Shown one piece after another: positions 7,653 through 19,258 of a stretch of 64,000 nt of DNA. Position 1 is the first letter of the stretch, and each line of letters begins with the position of its first letter. The notes under the pieces are model-generated. The model made no database searches. It saw only the letters and a list, made by a program, of their open reading frames with translations, and was not told where the DNA came from. A program made the position numbers and the translations under genes. This DNA is from Motilibacter peucedani (GTDB lineage Bacteria > Actinomycetota > Actinomycetes > Motilibacterales > Motilibacteraceae): assembly GCF_003634695.1 (NCBI RefSeq), contig NZ_RBWV01000017.1, positions 62,001 through 126,000 on the forward strand, given 5' to 3'.

Positions 7653-10151
7653 ATGCTGCGCGCCACGTTCCGGAGCCTGCTCGCCCGCAAGGTGCGGCTC
7701 GTCCTCTCGGCCCTCGCCATCGTCATCGGCGTCGGCTTCGTCTCGGGAGCCTTCGTGCTCACCGACTCGCTGTCGAAGACCTTCGACTCGCTGTTCACCG
7801 ACGTCAACAAGAGCATCGCCGTCGCGGTGCGCGGGAAGTCCACGACGACCAGCGACACGCGTACGCCGGTGCCCGTCGCGCTCGCGGACACCGTCGCGCA
7901 CGTCGACGGCGTCAAGGAGGCGCACGGCCAGGTCGTCGGCTCGGCGACCATCGTCGACAAGGACGGCGACGCCGTCGGCTCGGCCGGGCCGCCCACCTTC
8001 GGCTTCAACTGGGTCGGCGGCACGCTCGAGACCGGGCACTTCACGGCCGGCGGCCCGCCCACGACCGACGACCAGGTCGTGCTCAACGGGCTCGCCGCCG
8101 AGAAGGGCCACTACACCGTCGGCGACCGGGTGCCCGTGCTCACCGACGGGCCCGCCAAGACCTACACCGTCTCCGGCGTGCTCGGCTACGACCGCGGCCG
8201 CAAGTCCCTCGGCGGCGAGACCTCGGTGTGGTTCACGGAAGCGGAGTCGCACCAGGTGCTCAACCGCGCCGGCACCTACGACGAGATCGACCTCGTCGCG
8301 AAGCCCGGCGTCTCGCAGGACGAGCTGCTGCAGCGGGTCGACCGCGTGCTGCCCAGCGGCACCGAAGCTCTGACCGGCACCGCCCTCGCGGCCGAGCAGA
8401 CCGACGACATCAAGAGCGGGCTGAAGATCTTCAACACCGTCCTGCTGGTCTTCGCCGCCATCGCGCTGTTCGTCGGCGCGTTCATCATCTTCAACACCTT
8501 CTCGATGCTGGTGGCGCAGCGGACGCGCGAGCTGGCGCTGCTGCGCGCGATCGGCGCCTCGCGGGGTCAGGTGATCCGCTCAGTGCTGGCCGAGGCGGTC
8601 GTCGTCGGCTTCATCGCCAGCGCGCTGGGGCTCGCGGCCGGCATCGGCATCTCCTACGGCCTCAAGGCCCTGCTCTCGGGCTTCGGGGTCGACCTGCCCG
8701 ACGCTCCGACGGTCATCGCGCTGCGTACGGTGCTGGTGTCCTTCGCGGTGGGCATCCTGGTGACCGCGGTCGCCGCCCTGCTGCCGGCCCGGAGGGGATC
8801 GCGCATCGCGCCCGTCGCGGCGCTGCGCGACGCGGCCACGGCGGACCGTCCGCTCGGACGGCAGGCGGTCGCCGGCGCGGGCCTGCTCGCGGTGGGGATC
8901 GTCGGCATCGTGGCGGGCCTCAACGGCGCGCCGCTGATCTGGCTGGGACTCGGCACGCTCGTCGCGTTCCTCGGCATCTCCGCGCTCTCGCCGCTGCTCG
9001 CCCGTCCGATCGCCGGCACGGTGGGGCTGCTGTTCCGCCGCGGCATGCCGGGCCGGCTCGGCGGCCAGAACACCGTCCGCAACCCGCGCCGCACCGCGGT
9101 CACCGCCTCGGCGCTGATGATCGGGCTCGCCCTGATCAGCGGCGTGAGCGTCCTCGGTGCGTCGTTCAAGGCCAGCGTCTCGAAGATCGCCACCGACAGC
9201 GTGGGAGCCGACTTCCTGCTCGACACCGACAACGGCGGGTTCCCCGACACGGTCGTCGACGCGGCGCGCGGTGTGCCGGGCGTCAGCGCGGTCGCGCCGC
9301 TGAAGGGCGACAACGTACGCACCGGCGGCAAGGGCGTCTACGTCCTCGCCATCCCCAGTGACGCGGTCGGGCGCGGCATCCTGCTGGCGAAGGACGCGGG
9401 CAAGCCCGACGGCGTGCAGGGGAACCAGCTGCTGGTCTCGAAGAAGGTGGCCGACGACCGCGGGCTCTCGGTGGGCTCGAGCGTGCCGATCTCGTTCTCC
9501 GACGGGTCGACAGGGCAGTTCCAGGTCCGCGGCATCTACAAGGACAACGCGCTTGCGGGCGACTACATCCTCTCCGACGCGCAGGCGACGCACTTCGCCT
9601 CGCAGCGCAGCTTCGCCGCGCTGGTGCAGGTGAAGGACGGCGCGCAGCTCGCCTCGGTACGCAGTGGTCTGGACAAGGTCACCAAGGCCTACCCGACGAT
9701 CTCGGTCGAGGACCGCTCGGAGTTCGTGAAGAAGGCGCAGGACCAGGTGGGTCAGCTGGTCAACCTGCTCAGCATCCTGCTCGCCCTCTCGGTGCTCATC
9801 GCCATCCTGGGCGTGGTCAACACCCTGGCGCTCTCGGTCATCGAGCGGACGCGTGAGCTCGGTCTGCTGAGGGCGGTGGGCATGAGCCGGCGGCAGGTCA
9901 AGCGGATGATCCGCGTGGAGTCGGTGGTGATCTGCGTGTTCGGCGGGATCCTCGGCCTGGTCGTGGGCACGGCGATCGGCGTCGCGCTCCAGCGGGCGCT
10001 GGCCGGGCAGGGCATCACCGAGCTCGGCATCCCGACGGGCAGCCTCGTGGTCTACCTCGTGGTCGCGGCCCTGGCAGGGGTGCTCGCCGCGGTGCTGCCG
10101 GCGCGACGGGCGGCACGGCTCGACGTGCTGCAGGCGATCGCGACCGACTGA
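7653..10151 (+). CDS. ABC transporter permease with two FtsX/MacB domains
   Basis: An 832-residue permease. One hydrophobic helix (residues 15-40) precedes a large extracytoplasmic MacB-type domain, then the first FtsX core (about 255-390, three helices with QRTRELALLRAIGASRGQV), a linker helix pair, a second periplasmic domain and a second FtsX core at the end (ERTRELGLLRAVGMSRRQVKRM, then PARRAARLDVLQAIATD). Such proteins couple cytosolic ATP hydrolysis to work outside the membrane, such as efflux or lipid/peptide release. ATG 7653 has GGAGG upstream and follows the ATPase gene by 5 bases. An open frame runs further upstream but lies inside the ATPase gene. Confidence 0.93.
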   Translation: MLRATFRSLLARKVRLVLSALAIVIGVGFVSGAFVLTDSLSKTFDSLFTDVNKSIAVAVRGKSTTTSDTRTPVPVALADTVAHVDGVKEAHGQVVGSATIVDKDGDAVGSAGPPTFGFNWVGGTLETGHFTAGGPPTTDDQVVLNGLAAEKGHYTVGDRVPVLTDGPAKTYTVSGVLGYDRGRKSLGGETSVWFTEAESHQVLNRAGTYDEIDLVAKPGVSQDELLQRVDRVLPSGTEALTGTALAAEQTDDIKSGLKIFNTVLLVFAAIALFVGAFIIFNTFSMLVAQRTRELALLRAIGASRGQVIRSVLAEAVVVGFIASALGLAAGIGISYGLKALLSGFGVDLPDAPTVIALRTVLVSFAVGILVTAVAALLPARRGSRIAPVAALRDAATADRPLGRQAVAGAGLLAVGIVGIVAGLNGAPLIWLGLGTLVAFLGISALSPLLARPIAGTVGLLFRRGMPGRLGGQNTVRNPRRTAVTASALMIGLALISGVSVLGASFKASVSKIATDSVGADFLLDTDNGGFPDTVVDAARGVPGVSAVAPLKGDNVRTGGKGVYVLAIPSDAVGRGILLAKDAGKPDGVQGNQLLVSKKVADDRGLSVGSSVPISFSDGSTGQFQVRGIYKDNALAGDYILSDAQATHFASQRSFAALVQVKDGAQLASVRSGLDKVTKAYPTISVEDRSEFVKKAQDQVGQLVNLLSILLALSVLIAILGVVNTLALSVIERTRELGLLRAVGMSRRQVKRMIRVESVVICVFGGILGLVVGTAIGVALQRALAGQGITELGIPTGSLVVYLVVAALAGVLAAVLPARRAARLDVLQAIATD

Positions 10152-10158
10152 GGCCCCC

Positions 10159-10164
10159 TAGGCT
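10159..10164 (+). promoter_or_regulatory. Candidate -10 box TAGGCT
   Basis: TAGGCT ends 6 bases before ATG 10171 with no ribosome-binding site between, so the small membrane protein gene is probably also transcribed as a leaderless message. Confidence 0.5.
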
Positions 10165-10170
10165 GCCGGC

Positions 10171-10530
10171 ATGGTGCTCCGACTCGCGCTCCGCTGGCTC
10201 GTGCTGGTCCTCGCCATCTGGTTGGCCGCCTGGATCGTGCCGGGCATCCAGGTGAGCGGGGGCTGGGCGACCTACCTGTGGGTGGCGCTGCTCTTCGGCC
10301 TCGTCAACGCGGTGATCGGGCCGGTGCTGCGGGTGCTGGCGTTCCCGCTGACGCTGCTCACGCTGGGGCTGTTCGCCCTCGTGGTCAACGCGGCACTGGT
10401 CGGCATCACCGCGAAGCTGACCGTGCACCTCGACGTCGACGGCTTCTGGGCCGCGGTGCTGGGGGCGCTGGTCATCTCGATCGTCTCGACGGTCCTCAAC
10501 CGCGTCGTGCGCGACGTCGGCGAGGACTGA
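10171..10530 (+). CDS. Four-helix membrane protein, phage-holin-like family (YvlD/DUF360 type)
   Basis: A 119-residue, very hydrophobic protein with four predicted membrane helices at roughly residues 5-25, 32-52, 55-78 and 88-110. The pattern (WLAAWIVPGIQVSGGWATYLWVALLFGLVNAVIGP) matches the widespread 'phage holin family' protein of Gram-positive bacteria, which despite the name is a chromosomal gene of unknown role. It follows the FtsX permease by 19 bases but has its own -10-like box. A stem-loop lies directly after its stop. Confidence 0.85.
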   Translation: MVLRLALRWLVLVLAIWLAAWIVPGIQVSGGWATYLWVALLFGLVNAVIGPVLRVLAFPLTLLTLGLFALVVNAALVGITAKLTVHLDVDGFWAAVLGALVISIVSTVLNRVVRDVGED

Positions 10531-10535
10531 GGCCC

Positions 10536-10567
10536 CCGCTGCGTCAGGCGCTCGCCTGGCGCAGCGG
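10536..10567. terminator. Bidirectional stem-loop between convergent genes
   Basis: Arms CCGCTGCGTCAGGC (10536-10549) and GCCTGGCGCAGCGG (10554-10567) pair over 14 positions with one T/G wobble and a 4-base loop. The hairpin sits between the 4-TM protein and the HAD gene and overlaps the last codons of the latter. Confidence 0.65.
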
Positions 10568-11227
10568 CGCGTCGACCAGACCACGCAGGAAGTCGAGATC
10601 GACCTGCTCGAGCGAGCCGACGAGCGTACGCGTCGGTGCCGGCTCGACGCTCCCGAGGCTCGGCACCGCGAGCACGGCACAGCCGGCGGCCTCGCCGGCG
10701 CGCACGCCGGTCGGCGAGTCCTCGATGACCACGCAGCCGCGCGGGTCGACGCCGAGCCGGCGGGCGGCCTCGAGGTAGGCGTCGGGAGCGGGCTTCATGT
10801 TCGGCACCTCGTCACCGGCGACGGTGGTGTCGAACCGGTCGTGGCCCACGGCGTCGAGCACGGCGTCGGCGAGCGAGCGGTAGGACGCGGTCACCAGCGC
10901 GCACGGCACGCCTGCGGCGCGTACGGACTCGAGCAGCTCGCGCGCACCCGGCATCCAGTGGACCGGAGAGGTACGCAGTCGCCGCTCCATGTCGGTCAGC
11001 ATCCACTGCGCGACCTCGTCGACGCCCATGTCGTCGCGACCGGCCCGGGCGAGCAGCATGGCCGCCGTCGTCGTGAGCTGCCCGCCCAGCGCCGCCTCCT
11101 GGTCAGCCTCGGTCCAGACACCTCCGAGCTCGGAGCAGATGGCGAGCTCGCTCTCGAACCAGAGCTCCTCGCTGGAGACGAGCGTGCCGTCCATGTCGAA
11201 GAACACGGCTTGCAGGGCAGAGGACAC
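10544..11227 (-). CDS. HAD-superfamily hydrolase (beta-phosphoglucomutase-like)
   Basis: A 227-residue HAD subfamily IA protein: motif I FFDMDGTLVSSEE at residues 9-21 with the nucleophile Asp, an alpha-helical cap, motif II in ALVTASYRS, Lys in motif III (PNMKPAPDAYL), and motif IV VVIEDSPTGVRAG. Such enzymes dephosphorylate sugar phosphates or nucleotides, or interconvert hexose phosphates; the substrate cannot be told. It lies downstream of metH on the same strand, a neighbourhood seen in other actinomycetes, but a long hairpin separates the two. Confidence 0.88.
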   Translation of the reverse strand: MSSALQAVFFDMDGTLVSSEELWFESELAICSELGGVWTEADQEAALGGQLTTTAAMLLARAGRDDMGVDEVAQWMLTDMERRLRTSPVHWMPGARELLESVRAAGVPCALVTASYRSLADAVLDAVGHDRFDTTVAGDEVPNMKPAPDAYLEAARRLGVDPRGCVVIEDSPTGVRAGEAAGCAVLAVPSLGSVEPAPTRTLVGSLEQVDLDFLRGLVDAPLRQASA

Positions 11228-11250
11228 GGTCGGCCTTTCGCAGGGGCGTG

Positions 11251-11318
11251 GTGTCCGAAGCGCGGTGTCCGAAGCCGCGTGCGCGGAGCGGCAGCTCAGC
11301 GCACGACGGCTTCGGACA

Positions 11319-11319
<1 letters not shown>
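11251..11319 (-). terminator. Long metH-HAD intergenic hairpin with a duplicated arm
   Basis: GTGTCCGAAGCCG (11265-11277) pairs with CGGCTTCGGACAC (11307-11319), and the stem continues inward as CGTGCGC (11278-11284) with GCGCACG (11299-11305). That makes 20 bp with a single bulged base and a 14-base loop. It begins at the metH stop codon. A second copy of the distal arm, GTGTCCGAAGC, lies at 11251-11261 and could pair instead with 11309-11319. No T-run. Likely a terminator or attenuator between metH and the HAD gene. Confidence 0.65.
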
Positions 11320-14789
<3,470 letters not shown>

Positions 14790-14823
14790 GGGCACCTCCG
14801 GGTGGAGCGGGCAGGCCAGCAGG

Positions 14824-14842
14824 CGCGCCACGGGGTGGCGCG
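14824..14842 (-). promoter_or_regulatory. Hairpin in the metH leader
   Basis: Perfect 8-bp inverted repeat CGCGCCAC/GTGGCGCG (14824-14831 and 14835-14842) with a 3-base loop, about 35 bases upstream of the metH GTG and just downstream of its predicted transcription start. It is too small for a cobalamin or SAM riboswitch. Function unknown. Confidence 0.45.
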
Positions 14843-14849
14843 TGGGGCC

Positions 14850-14880
14850 CAGCCTACGCGGCGGGCGCGAGCGTAGGCTG
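14850..14880. promoter_or_regulatory. Divergent, mirror-image -10 boxes for metH and PAC2
   Basis: CAGCCTACGC (14850-14859) and GCGTAGGCTG (14871-14880) form a perfect 10-bp inverted repeat. Read outward, each arm carries TAGGCT, the -10 sequence recurring before several genes here: TAGGCT at 14874-14879 for PAC2 and on the minus strand at 14851-14856 for metH. The two promoters therefore overlap back to back. Confidence 0.55.
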
Positions 14881-14926
14881 TGCTGACCCGGTGTCGCGCC
14901 CGCCGACCCGGACCGAGGAGTTGCGC

Positions 14927-15790
14927 GTGATCGAGCTCGAAGGCGTCCCCGAGCTGGTGGACCCTGTGCTCATCGCGGCCTTCGAGGGCTGGAACGACGC
15001 AGGCGAGGCGGCGACCGGAGCGGTCGAGCACCTCGAGCGCGTCTGGGACGCCTCCCCCGTCGCGGCCATCGACCCCGACGACTACTACGACTTCCAGGTC
15101 AACCGCCCGATGGTCTCCATCGACGACGACGGCACCCGCCACGTCACGTGGCCCACGACGCGGCTCTCGTGGGCCCGGCTGCCGGGCACCGGCCGCGACG
15201 TCGTCCTGGTGCGCGGCATCGAGCCCAACATGCGCTGGCGCGCGTTCACCGCCGAGGTGCTCGCCCTCGCCTCCGACCTCGGCGTCGAGATGGTCGTCAC
15301 CCTCGGCGCGCTGCTGGCCGACGCGCCCCACACCCGGCCCATCCCGGTCACCGGCTCGGCGACCGACGCGGGGCTGGCGCGCCAGCTCGGCGTGGAGGTC
15401 TCCACCTACGAGGGCCCGACCGGCATCGTCGGCGTGCTGCAGGACGCGGCCGGCCGCGTCGGCATGCCCGCGGTGTCGCTGTGGGCCGCGGTCCCCCACT
15501 ACGTCGCCCAGCCGCCGTCGCCCAAGGCGACCCTCGCGCTCCTGCGCGGCGTCGAGGACCTGCTCGACCTGAGCATCCCGCTCGGCGAGCTGCCCGAGGA
15601 CGCCCGCGCCTGGGAGCACGGGGTCGACGAGCTGGCGGCCGAGGACTCCGAGGTCGCCGACTACGTCCGCGGGCTCGAGGAGGCCAAGGACACCGCCGAG
15701 CTGCCCGAGGCGAGCGGCGAGGCCATCGCCAAGGAGTTCGAGCGCTACCTGCGCCGCCGCGGCGACGGGCCGCCCACCGCGCACGGCTGA
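14927..15790 (+). CDS. PAC2-family protein
   Basis: A 287-residue protein of the PAC2 family, named for archaeal and eukaryotic proteasome-assembly chaperones. Family features seen: IELEGVPELVDPVLIAAFEGWNDAGEAAT at the start, VRGIEPNMRW, and the VTLGALLADAPHTRP segment typical of the actinobacterial branch. Residues 230-287 are acidic and helical. Actinobacterial members sit next to mshC and metH, as here, and have been linked by homology to proteasome or ATPase biology without a settled function. GTG 14927 has GAGGAG 6 bases upstream; GTG 14891 is an alternative in frame but has no ribosome site. Confidence 0.9.
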   Translation: MIELEGVPELVDPVLIAAFEGWNDAGEAATGAVEHLERVWDASPVAAIDPDDYYDFQVNRPMVSIDDDGTRHVTWPTTRLSWARLPGTGRDVVLVRGIEPNMRWRAFTAEVLALASDLGVEMVVTLGALLADAPHTRPIPVTGSATDAGLARQLGVEVSTYEGPTGIVGVLQDAAGRVGMPAVSLWAAVPHYVAQPPSPKATLALLRGVEDLLDLSIPLGELPEDARAWEHGVDELAAEDSEVADYVRGLEEAKDTAELPEASGEAIAKEFERYLRRRGDGPPTAHG

Positions 15791-15821
15791 CGGGCGCGGC
15801 GGCGACGGGCCCCTCGACCGG

Positions 15822-17045
15822 CTAGAGGCGTACGCCGAGCAGCGCGTCGACCGTGCGCGCGACCAGGCCGGCGGCGCCCGGCACGTCGCCCTCGCCGCGC
15901 AGCGCCGCCTCGGCCCACGCGTCGACGGCGCCGAGGGCGCGCGGGGAGTCGAGGTCGTCGGCCATCGCGCGGCGCACCTGCTCGAGCACCGGCTCGGGCG
16001 CCGGGCCCTCGTTCATGGCGAGCGCGTCGCGCCAGGTGCGCAGGCGCTGCTCGGCCTGCTCGAGCCCGGCCGGCGTCCACTCCCAGTCGGAGCGGTAGTG
16101 GTGGGCCAGCAGCGCCAGCCGGACGGCGGCGGGGTCGCGCCCCTCGGCGCGCAGCCTCGAGACGAGCACGAGGTTGCCGCGCGACTTGGACATCTTGGCC
16201 CCGTCGTAGCCCACCATCCCGGCGTGCGAGTAGGCGCGCGCGAAGGGCGATCCGAGCGCGTGGGAGTGCGCCGCGCTCATCTCGTGGTGGGGGAAGACCA
16301 GGTCGCTGCCGCCGCCCTGCAGGTCGAAGCCGGCGCCGAGCGCGTCGAGGGCGATGACCGTGCACTCGATGTGCCAGCCGGGGCGCCCGCGCCCGACGGG
16401 CGAGTCCCACGCCGGCTCGCCGGGCCGCTCGGCGCGCCACAGCAGCGGGTCGAGCGGGTTGCGCTTGCCCGGGCGCTCGGGGTCGCCGCCGCGCTCGGCC
16501 GACAGGGCCACCGCCTCGGCGTCGGACAAGTGCGAGACCGACCCGAACTCCGGGTCGCTCTTGACGTCGAAGTAGACGTCGCCGTCGTCCAGGGCGTAGG
16601 CGGTGCCGGCCTCGAGCAGCCGGGCCACGGCGGCCGCGACGGCCGGCACGACGTCGGTCACCGCGACGTAGGCGTCCGGCGGGATCACGCCGAGCGCGGC
16701 CATGTCCTCGCGGAACAGCGCCACCTCGCTCGCCGCGAGCTCGCGCCAGTCGACGCCCGTGGCGGCGGCGCGCTCGAGCAGCGGGTCGTCGACGTCGGTG
16801 ACGTTCTGGGCGTAGCGCACGGTCGAGCCGGCGTCGCGCCAGACGCGCTGGACGAGGTCGAAGGCGACGTAGGTCGCCGCGTGGCCCATGTGCGTCGCGT
16901 CGTAGGGCGTGATGCCGCAGACGTAGAGGCTGCTGCGCTCCCCGCCTCCGACGGCGACGGGGGCACCGGTCGCGGAGTCGTGGAGCACCAGGCCGTAGCC
17001 GGTGCCGGGGAGTTCGGGGACCGCGGGGGCCGGCCAGGCGAGCAC
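15822..17045 (-). CDS. mshC: Mycothiol ligase MshC (L-cysteine:GlcN-inositol ligase)
   Basis: A 407-residue class-I tRNA-synthetase-like enzyme that joins cysteine to glucosaminyl-inositol with ATP, the penultimate step of mycothiol synthesis. It resembles CysRS but is shorter: zinc Cys in [18 protein letters not shown] (HIGH-like signature), second zinc site [22 protein letters not shown], and KMSKSRGN. MshC rather than CysRS is indicated by the N-terminal [16 protein letters not shown]-type start, the absence of the CysRS anticodon domain, and the flanking SCO1664/DUF3090/uppP genes. A TAGGCT box ends 6 bases before GTG 17045, so it is probably leaderless and separately transcribed. Confidence 0.95.
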   Translation of the reverse strand: MLAWPAPAVPELPGTGYGLVLHDSATGAPVAVGGGERSSLYVCGITPYDATHMGHAATYVAFDLVQRVWRDAGSTVRYAQNVTDVDDPLLERAAATGVDWRELAASEVALFREDMAALGVIPPDAYVAVTDVVPAVAAAVARLLEAGTAYALDDGDVYFDVKSDPEFGSVSHLSDAEAVALSAERGGDPERPGKRNPLDPLLWRAERPGEPAWDSPVGRGRPGWHIECTVIALDALGAGFDLQGGGSDLVFPHHEMSAAHSHALGSPFARAYSHAGMVGYDGAKMSKSRGNLVLVSRLRAEGRDPAAVRLALLAHHYRSDWEWTPAGLEQAEQRLRTWRDALAMNEGPAPEPVLEQVRRAMADDLDSPRALGAVDAWAEAALRGEGDVPGAAGLVARTVDALLGVRL

Positions 17046-17051
17046 CGCGCA

Positions 17052-17057
17052 AGCCTA
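17052..17057 (-). promoter_or_regulatory. -10 box TAGGCT for mshC
   Basis: On the minus strand TAGGCT ends 6 bases before GTG 17045. The 65-base gap to the SCO1664-like gene leaves room for an independent promoter. No SigR-type element was recognised. Confidence 0.5.
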
Positions 17058-17110
17058 GTTCGCCGCTGCCGGGCGCCCGACCGCGCCCGGTCCCAGAACC
17101 CCTCGGACGC

Positions 17111-17959
17111 CTAGAACGCCGGCCAGGGGATCGCCGGCCACCCCTCCGAGGGCAGCGGCATGCTGCCGGCACGGAGCAGGCGGCGTACGCGTCGGGTCGT
17201 GACCGCGACCTCGGCGCGGGTCAGGTGCCCGGCCATCGCGGCGCCGAGGGAGCCGCCGAGGGCGGCCTCGACGCGGGTGAGCGCCTCGACGTCCTCCGGG
17301 CGCAGTCGGCGGGCCGCCCAGCCCCACAGCACCGTGCGCAGCTTCTCCTCGACGTTGAAGCTGATGCCGTGGTCGACGCCGTGCACCGGATCGTCGGGCG
17401 CCGGCCCGACCGGCAGGATGTGGCCGCCCTTGCGGTCGGCGTTGTTGACCACGACGTCGAAGACGGCCATCGAGCGCAGCCGCGGGTCGTCGGCGTGGGC
17501 GAGCACCACCTGCTCGCCCTCGTTGCCGCGGGCGTCGAGGACGGCGCACCAGCCCCGTGGCATCGCCGGGCGCGGGAGGATGTCGACGAGCTCGACGGTG
17601 TCGTCGGTGTCGACCCAGAGCTGCACCATGCCCGGGCCGAACGGCCCGTCGCGGTGGACGGTGGGCGGCACGACGCCCCAGCCGCCCGCCTCCGAGACGA
17701 GGTAGGCGGCGACCTCCCGGCCGGCCAGCGTGCCGTCGGGGAAGTCCCACAGCGGGCGCTCGCCGGCAACCGGCTTGTAGATGCACGACGAGCTGACGCC
17801 CGCGTGGGAGATGCGGGCGAACAGCGTCGCGTTGGACGCGTCGACCATGCGGCCCTCGACCTCGATGGTGCCGTGGCGAAGCAGCTCGAGCGCGTCGGCG
17901 GTCTCGAGGCGGACGCCGTCGCCGGCGCCGCCCCCGCTGCCCTGGCTGCTCTGGCTCAC
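17111..17959 (-). CDS. SCO1664-family protein with PI3/4-kinase-like fold
   Basis: A 282-residue member of the actinobacterial SCO1664 family, related to the HipA/PI3K-like kinase fold. After a short linker the protein has ELLRHGTIEVEGRMVDASNATLF, a nucleotide-loop-like CIYKPVAGERPLWDFPDGTLA with the conserved Lys, a catalytic-loop-like VVVNNADRKGGHILP and a metal-binding-like VHGVDHGISFN. The kinase residues therefore look retained. GTG 17959 lies 10 bases after the DUF3090 stop; the frame is open further upstream only as a shadow. Substrate unknown. It is cotranscribed with DUF3090, the histidine phosphatase and uppP. Confidence 0.88.
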   Translation of the reverse strand: MSQSSQGSGGGAGDGVRLETADALELLRHGTIEVEGRMVDASNATLFARISHAGVSSSCIYKPVAGERPLWDFPDGTLAGREVAAYLVSEAGGWGVVPPTVHRDGPFGPGMVQLWVDTDDTVELVDILPRPAMPRGWCAVLDARGNEGEQVVLAHADDPRLRSMAVFDVVVNNADRKGGHILPVGPAPDDPVHGVDHGISFNVEEKLRTVLWGWAARRLRPEDVEALTRVEAALGGSLGAAMAGHLTRAEVAVTTRRVRRLLRAGSMPLPSEGWPAIPWPAF

Positions 17960-17969
17960 GCGACCAGTG

Positions 17970-18536
17970 TCATCTCCGGTAGCCGTTCGCGCGCGGGCAG
18001 ATGTGCCCGCCCGGGTCGAGCGGCAGCCCGCAGAAGGGGCACGCCGGCCGGCCCGAGGCCACCAGCGCCTTGGCCCGCTTGGCGAACGCGCGCCCGGCCG
18101 CACCGGACATCCGCACGCGGAGCAGGTCGGGACCCTCGGGGGAGTCGTCGTCGGAGAGCGGCTCCTCGGCGGCCTCGTCGTCCTCGACCAGCGCCTGCGC
18201 CTCGACGACCAGCTGCTCGGTGTCGGCGTCCCAGGCCAGGGCCATCGTCCCGACGCGGAACTCCTCGGTGACGGGGAGCTCGAGCGGGCCGTCGTCGTCG
18301 AGGTCGGCCGGGGCGACCGCGGGCACGGCGGCCGTGCCGGCCGTGCGCCGGACGACCTCGTCGAGGAGGTCCTCGACCCGGTCGGCGAGCGCGGCCACCT
18401 GCCCCTTCTCCAGCGCCACCGTGGTGGTGCGGCCGAAGGCGGTGGCCTGCAGGTAGAACGCGCGGGCCCCGGGCTCGCCGATGGTCCCGGCGACGAAGCG
18501 CTCGGGCGGGTCGTACTCGAACAGCTGTCGTGGCAC
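17970..18536 (-). CDS. DUF3090-family protein with C-terminal zinc-ribbon-like motif
   Basis: A 188-residue member of the actinobacterial DUF3090 family. It opens with the family start PRQLFEYDPPERFVAGTIGEPGARAFYLQA and ends with a CPFCG...GHICPRANGYRR motif, a CxxC plus HxC arrangement likely to bind zinc. The middle is rich in Asp and Glu. No activity is established for the family. It lies 23 bases after the phosphatase gene and 10 before the SCO1664-like gene, an order kept in many actinomycetes, so the products probably act together. Confidence 0.9.
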   Translation of the reverse strand: MPRQLFEYDPPERFVAGTIGEPGARAFYLQATAFGRTTTVALEKGQVAALADRVEDLLDEVVRRTAGTAAVPAVAPADLDDDGPLELPVTEEFRVGTMALAWDADTEQLVVEAQALVEDDEAAEEPLSDDDSPEGPDLLRVRMSGAAGRAFAKRAKALVASGRPACPFCGLPLDPGGHICPRANGYRR

Positions 18537-18559
18537 CAGGAGAGCCTATCCGCGGGCCG

Positions 18560-19258
18560 TCAGGCGGGTCCGGACCCGCCGCCGACGACGGCGTCGGCGC
18601 TGCTCGCGGCCGACCGCCGGCTGCGCCTCTTGCGCGCCGGAGGAGCGAGCCACGACAGGTCGGGCCCGGCGTCGTTCATGCGCAAGACGAACGGGCGGGT
18701 CGAGGTGTAGCGCACGACCGAGACCGAGCACGGGTCGACGACGATGCGCTGGAAGGCGTCGAGGTGCATGCCCAGCGCGTCGGCCAGCACCGCCTTGATG
18801 ACGTCACCGTGCGACACGGCCAGCCAGACCGCGTCGTCGGGCAGCGCGGCGCCGGTCTCGCGCACGGCCGTGACCGCACGGGTCTGCACCTCGAGCAGCG
18901 ACTCCCCGCCGGGGAAGCGCATGCCGCTCGGGTGGTCCTGGACGACCTTCCACAGCGGGTCCTTGGCGAGGACCTTGAGCTCCTTGCCGGTCCAGTCGCC
19001 GTAGCCGCACTCCCCCAGGCGGGCGTCGTCGCGGCGGGGCACCTCGCGCCCGGCGAGCAGCGCGTCGGCGGTCTCCTGGCAGCGCTGCAGCGGGCTGACG
19101 ACCGCGGCGGCGAGGGGTACGCCGGCGAGCCGCGCGCCCGTCGCGACCGCCTGCGCGCGCCCGGTGTCGTCGAGGCCCACGCCCTCGCTCCACCCGGCGA
19201 GCACGCCGGAGGCGTTGGCCGTCGTACGCCCGTGCCGGACCAGGACCACGGTGCTCAC
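18560..19258 (-). CDS. Histidine-phosphatase (phosphoglycerate-mutase-like) protein, MSMEG_4193 type
   Basis: A 232-residue histidine-phosphatase superfamily protein: STVVLVRHGRTTAN with the catalytic His of the RHG motif at residues 8-10, SPLQRCQETADALL, acid residue in RLGECGYGDWTGKEL and the second His in AVSHGDVIKAVLAD. The last 30 residues are Arg/Ser-rich. GTG 19258 overlaps the uppP stop by 4 bases, so the pair is translationally coupled. A longer open frame upstream lies within uppP. Probably a phosphatase for a small molecule or for a product of the neighbouring kinase-like protein (inference). Confidence 0.9.
   Translation of the reverse strand: MSTVVLVRHGRTTANASGVLAGWSEGVGLDDTGRAQAVATGARLAGVPLAAAVVSPLQRCQETADALLAGREVPRRDDARLGECGYGDWTGKELKVLAKDPLWKVVQDHPSGMRFPGGESLLEVQTRAVTAVRETGAALPDDAVWLAVSHGDVIKAVLADALGMHLDAFQRIVVDPCSVSVVRYTSTRPFVLRMNDAGPDLSWLAPPARKRRSRRSAASSADAVVGGGSGPA

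Noticed and set aside
10171-10530. Prophage remnant because of a 'phage-holin-family' protein
   Set aside because: The four-helix family is chromosomal in Gram-positives. No integrase, capsid, portal or lysin gene is nearby.
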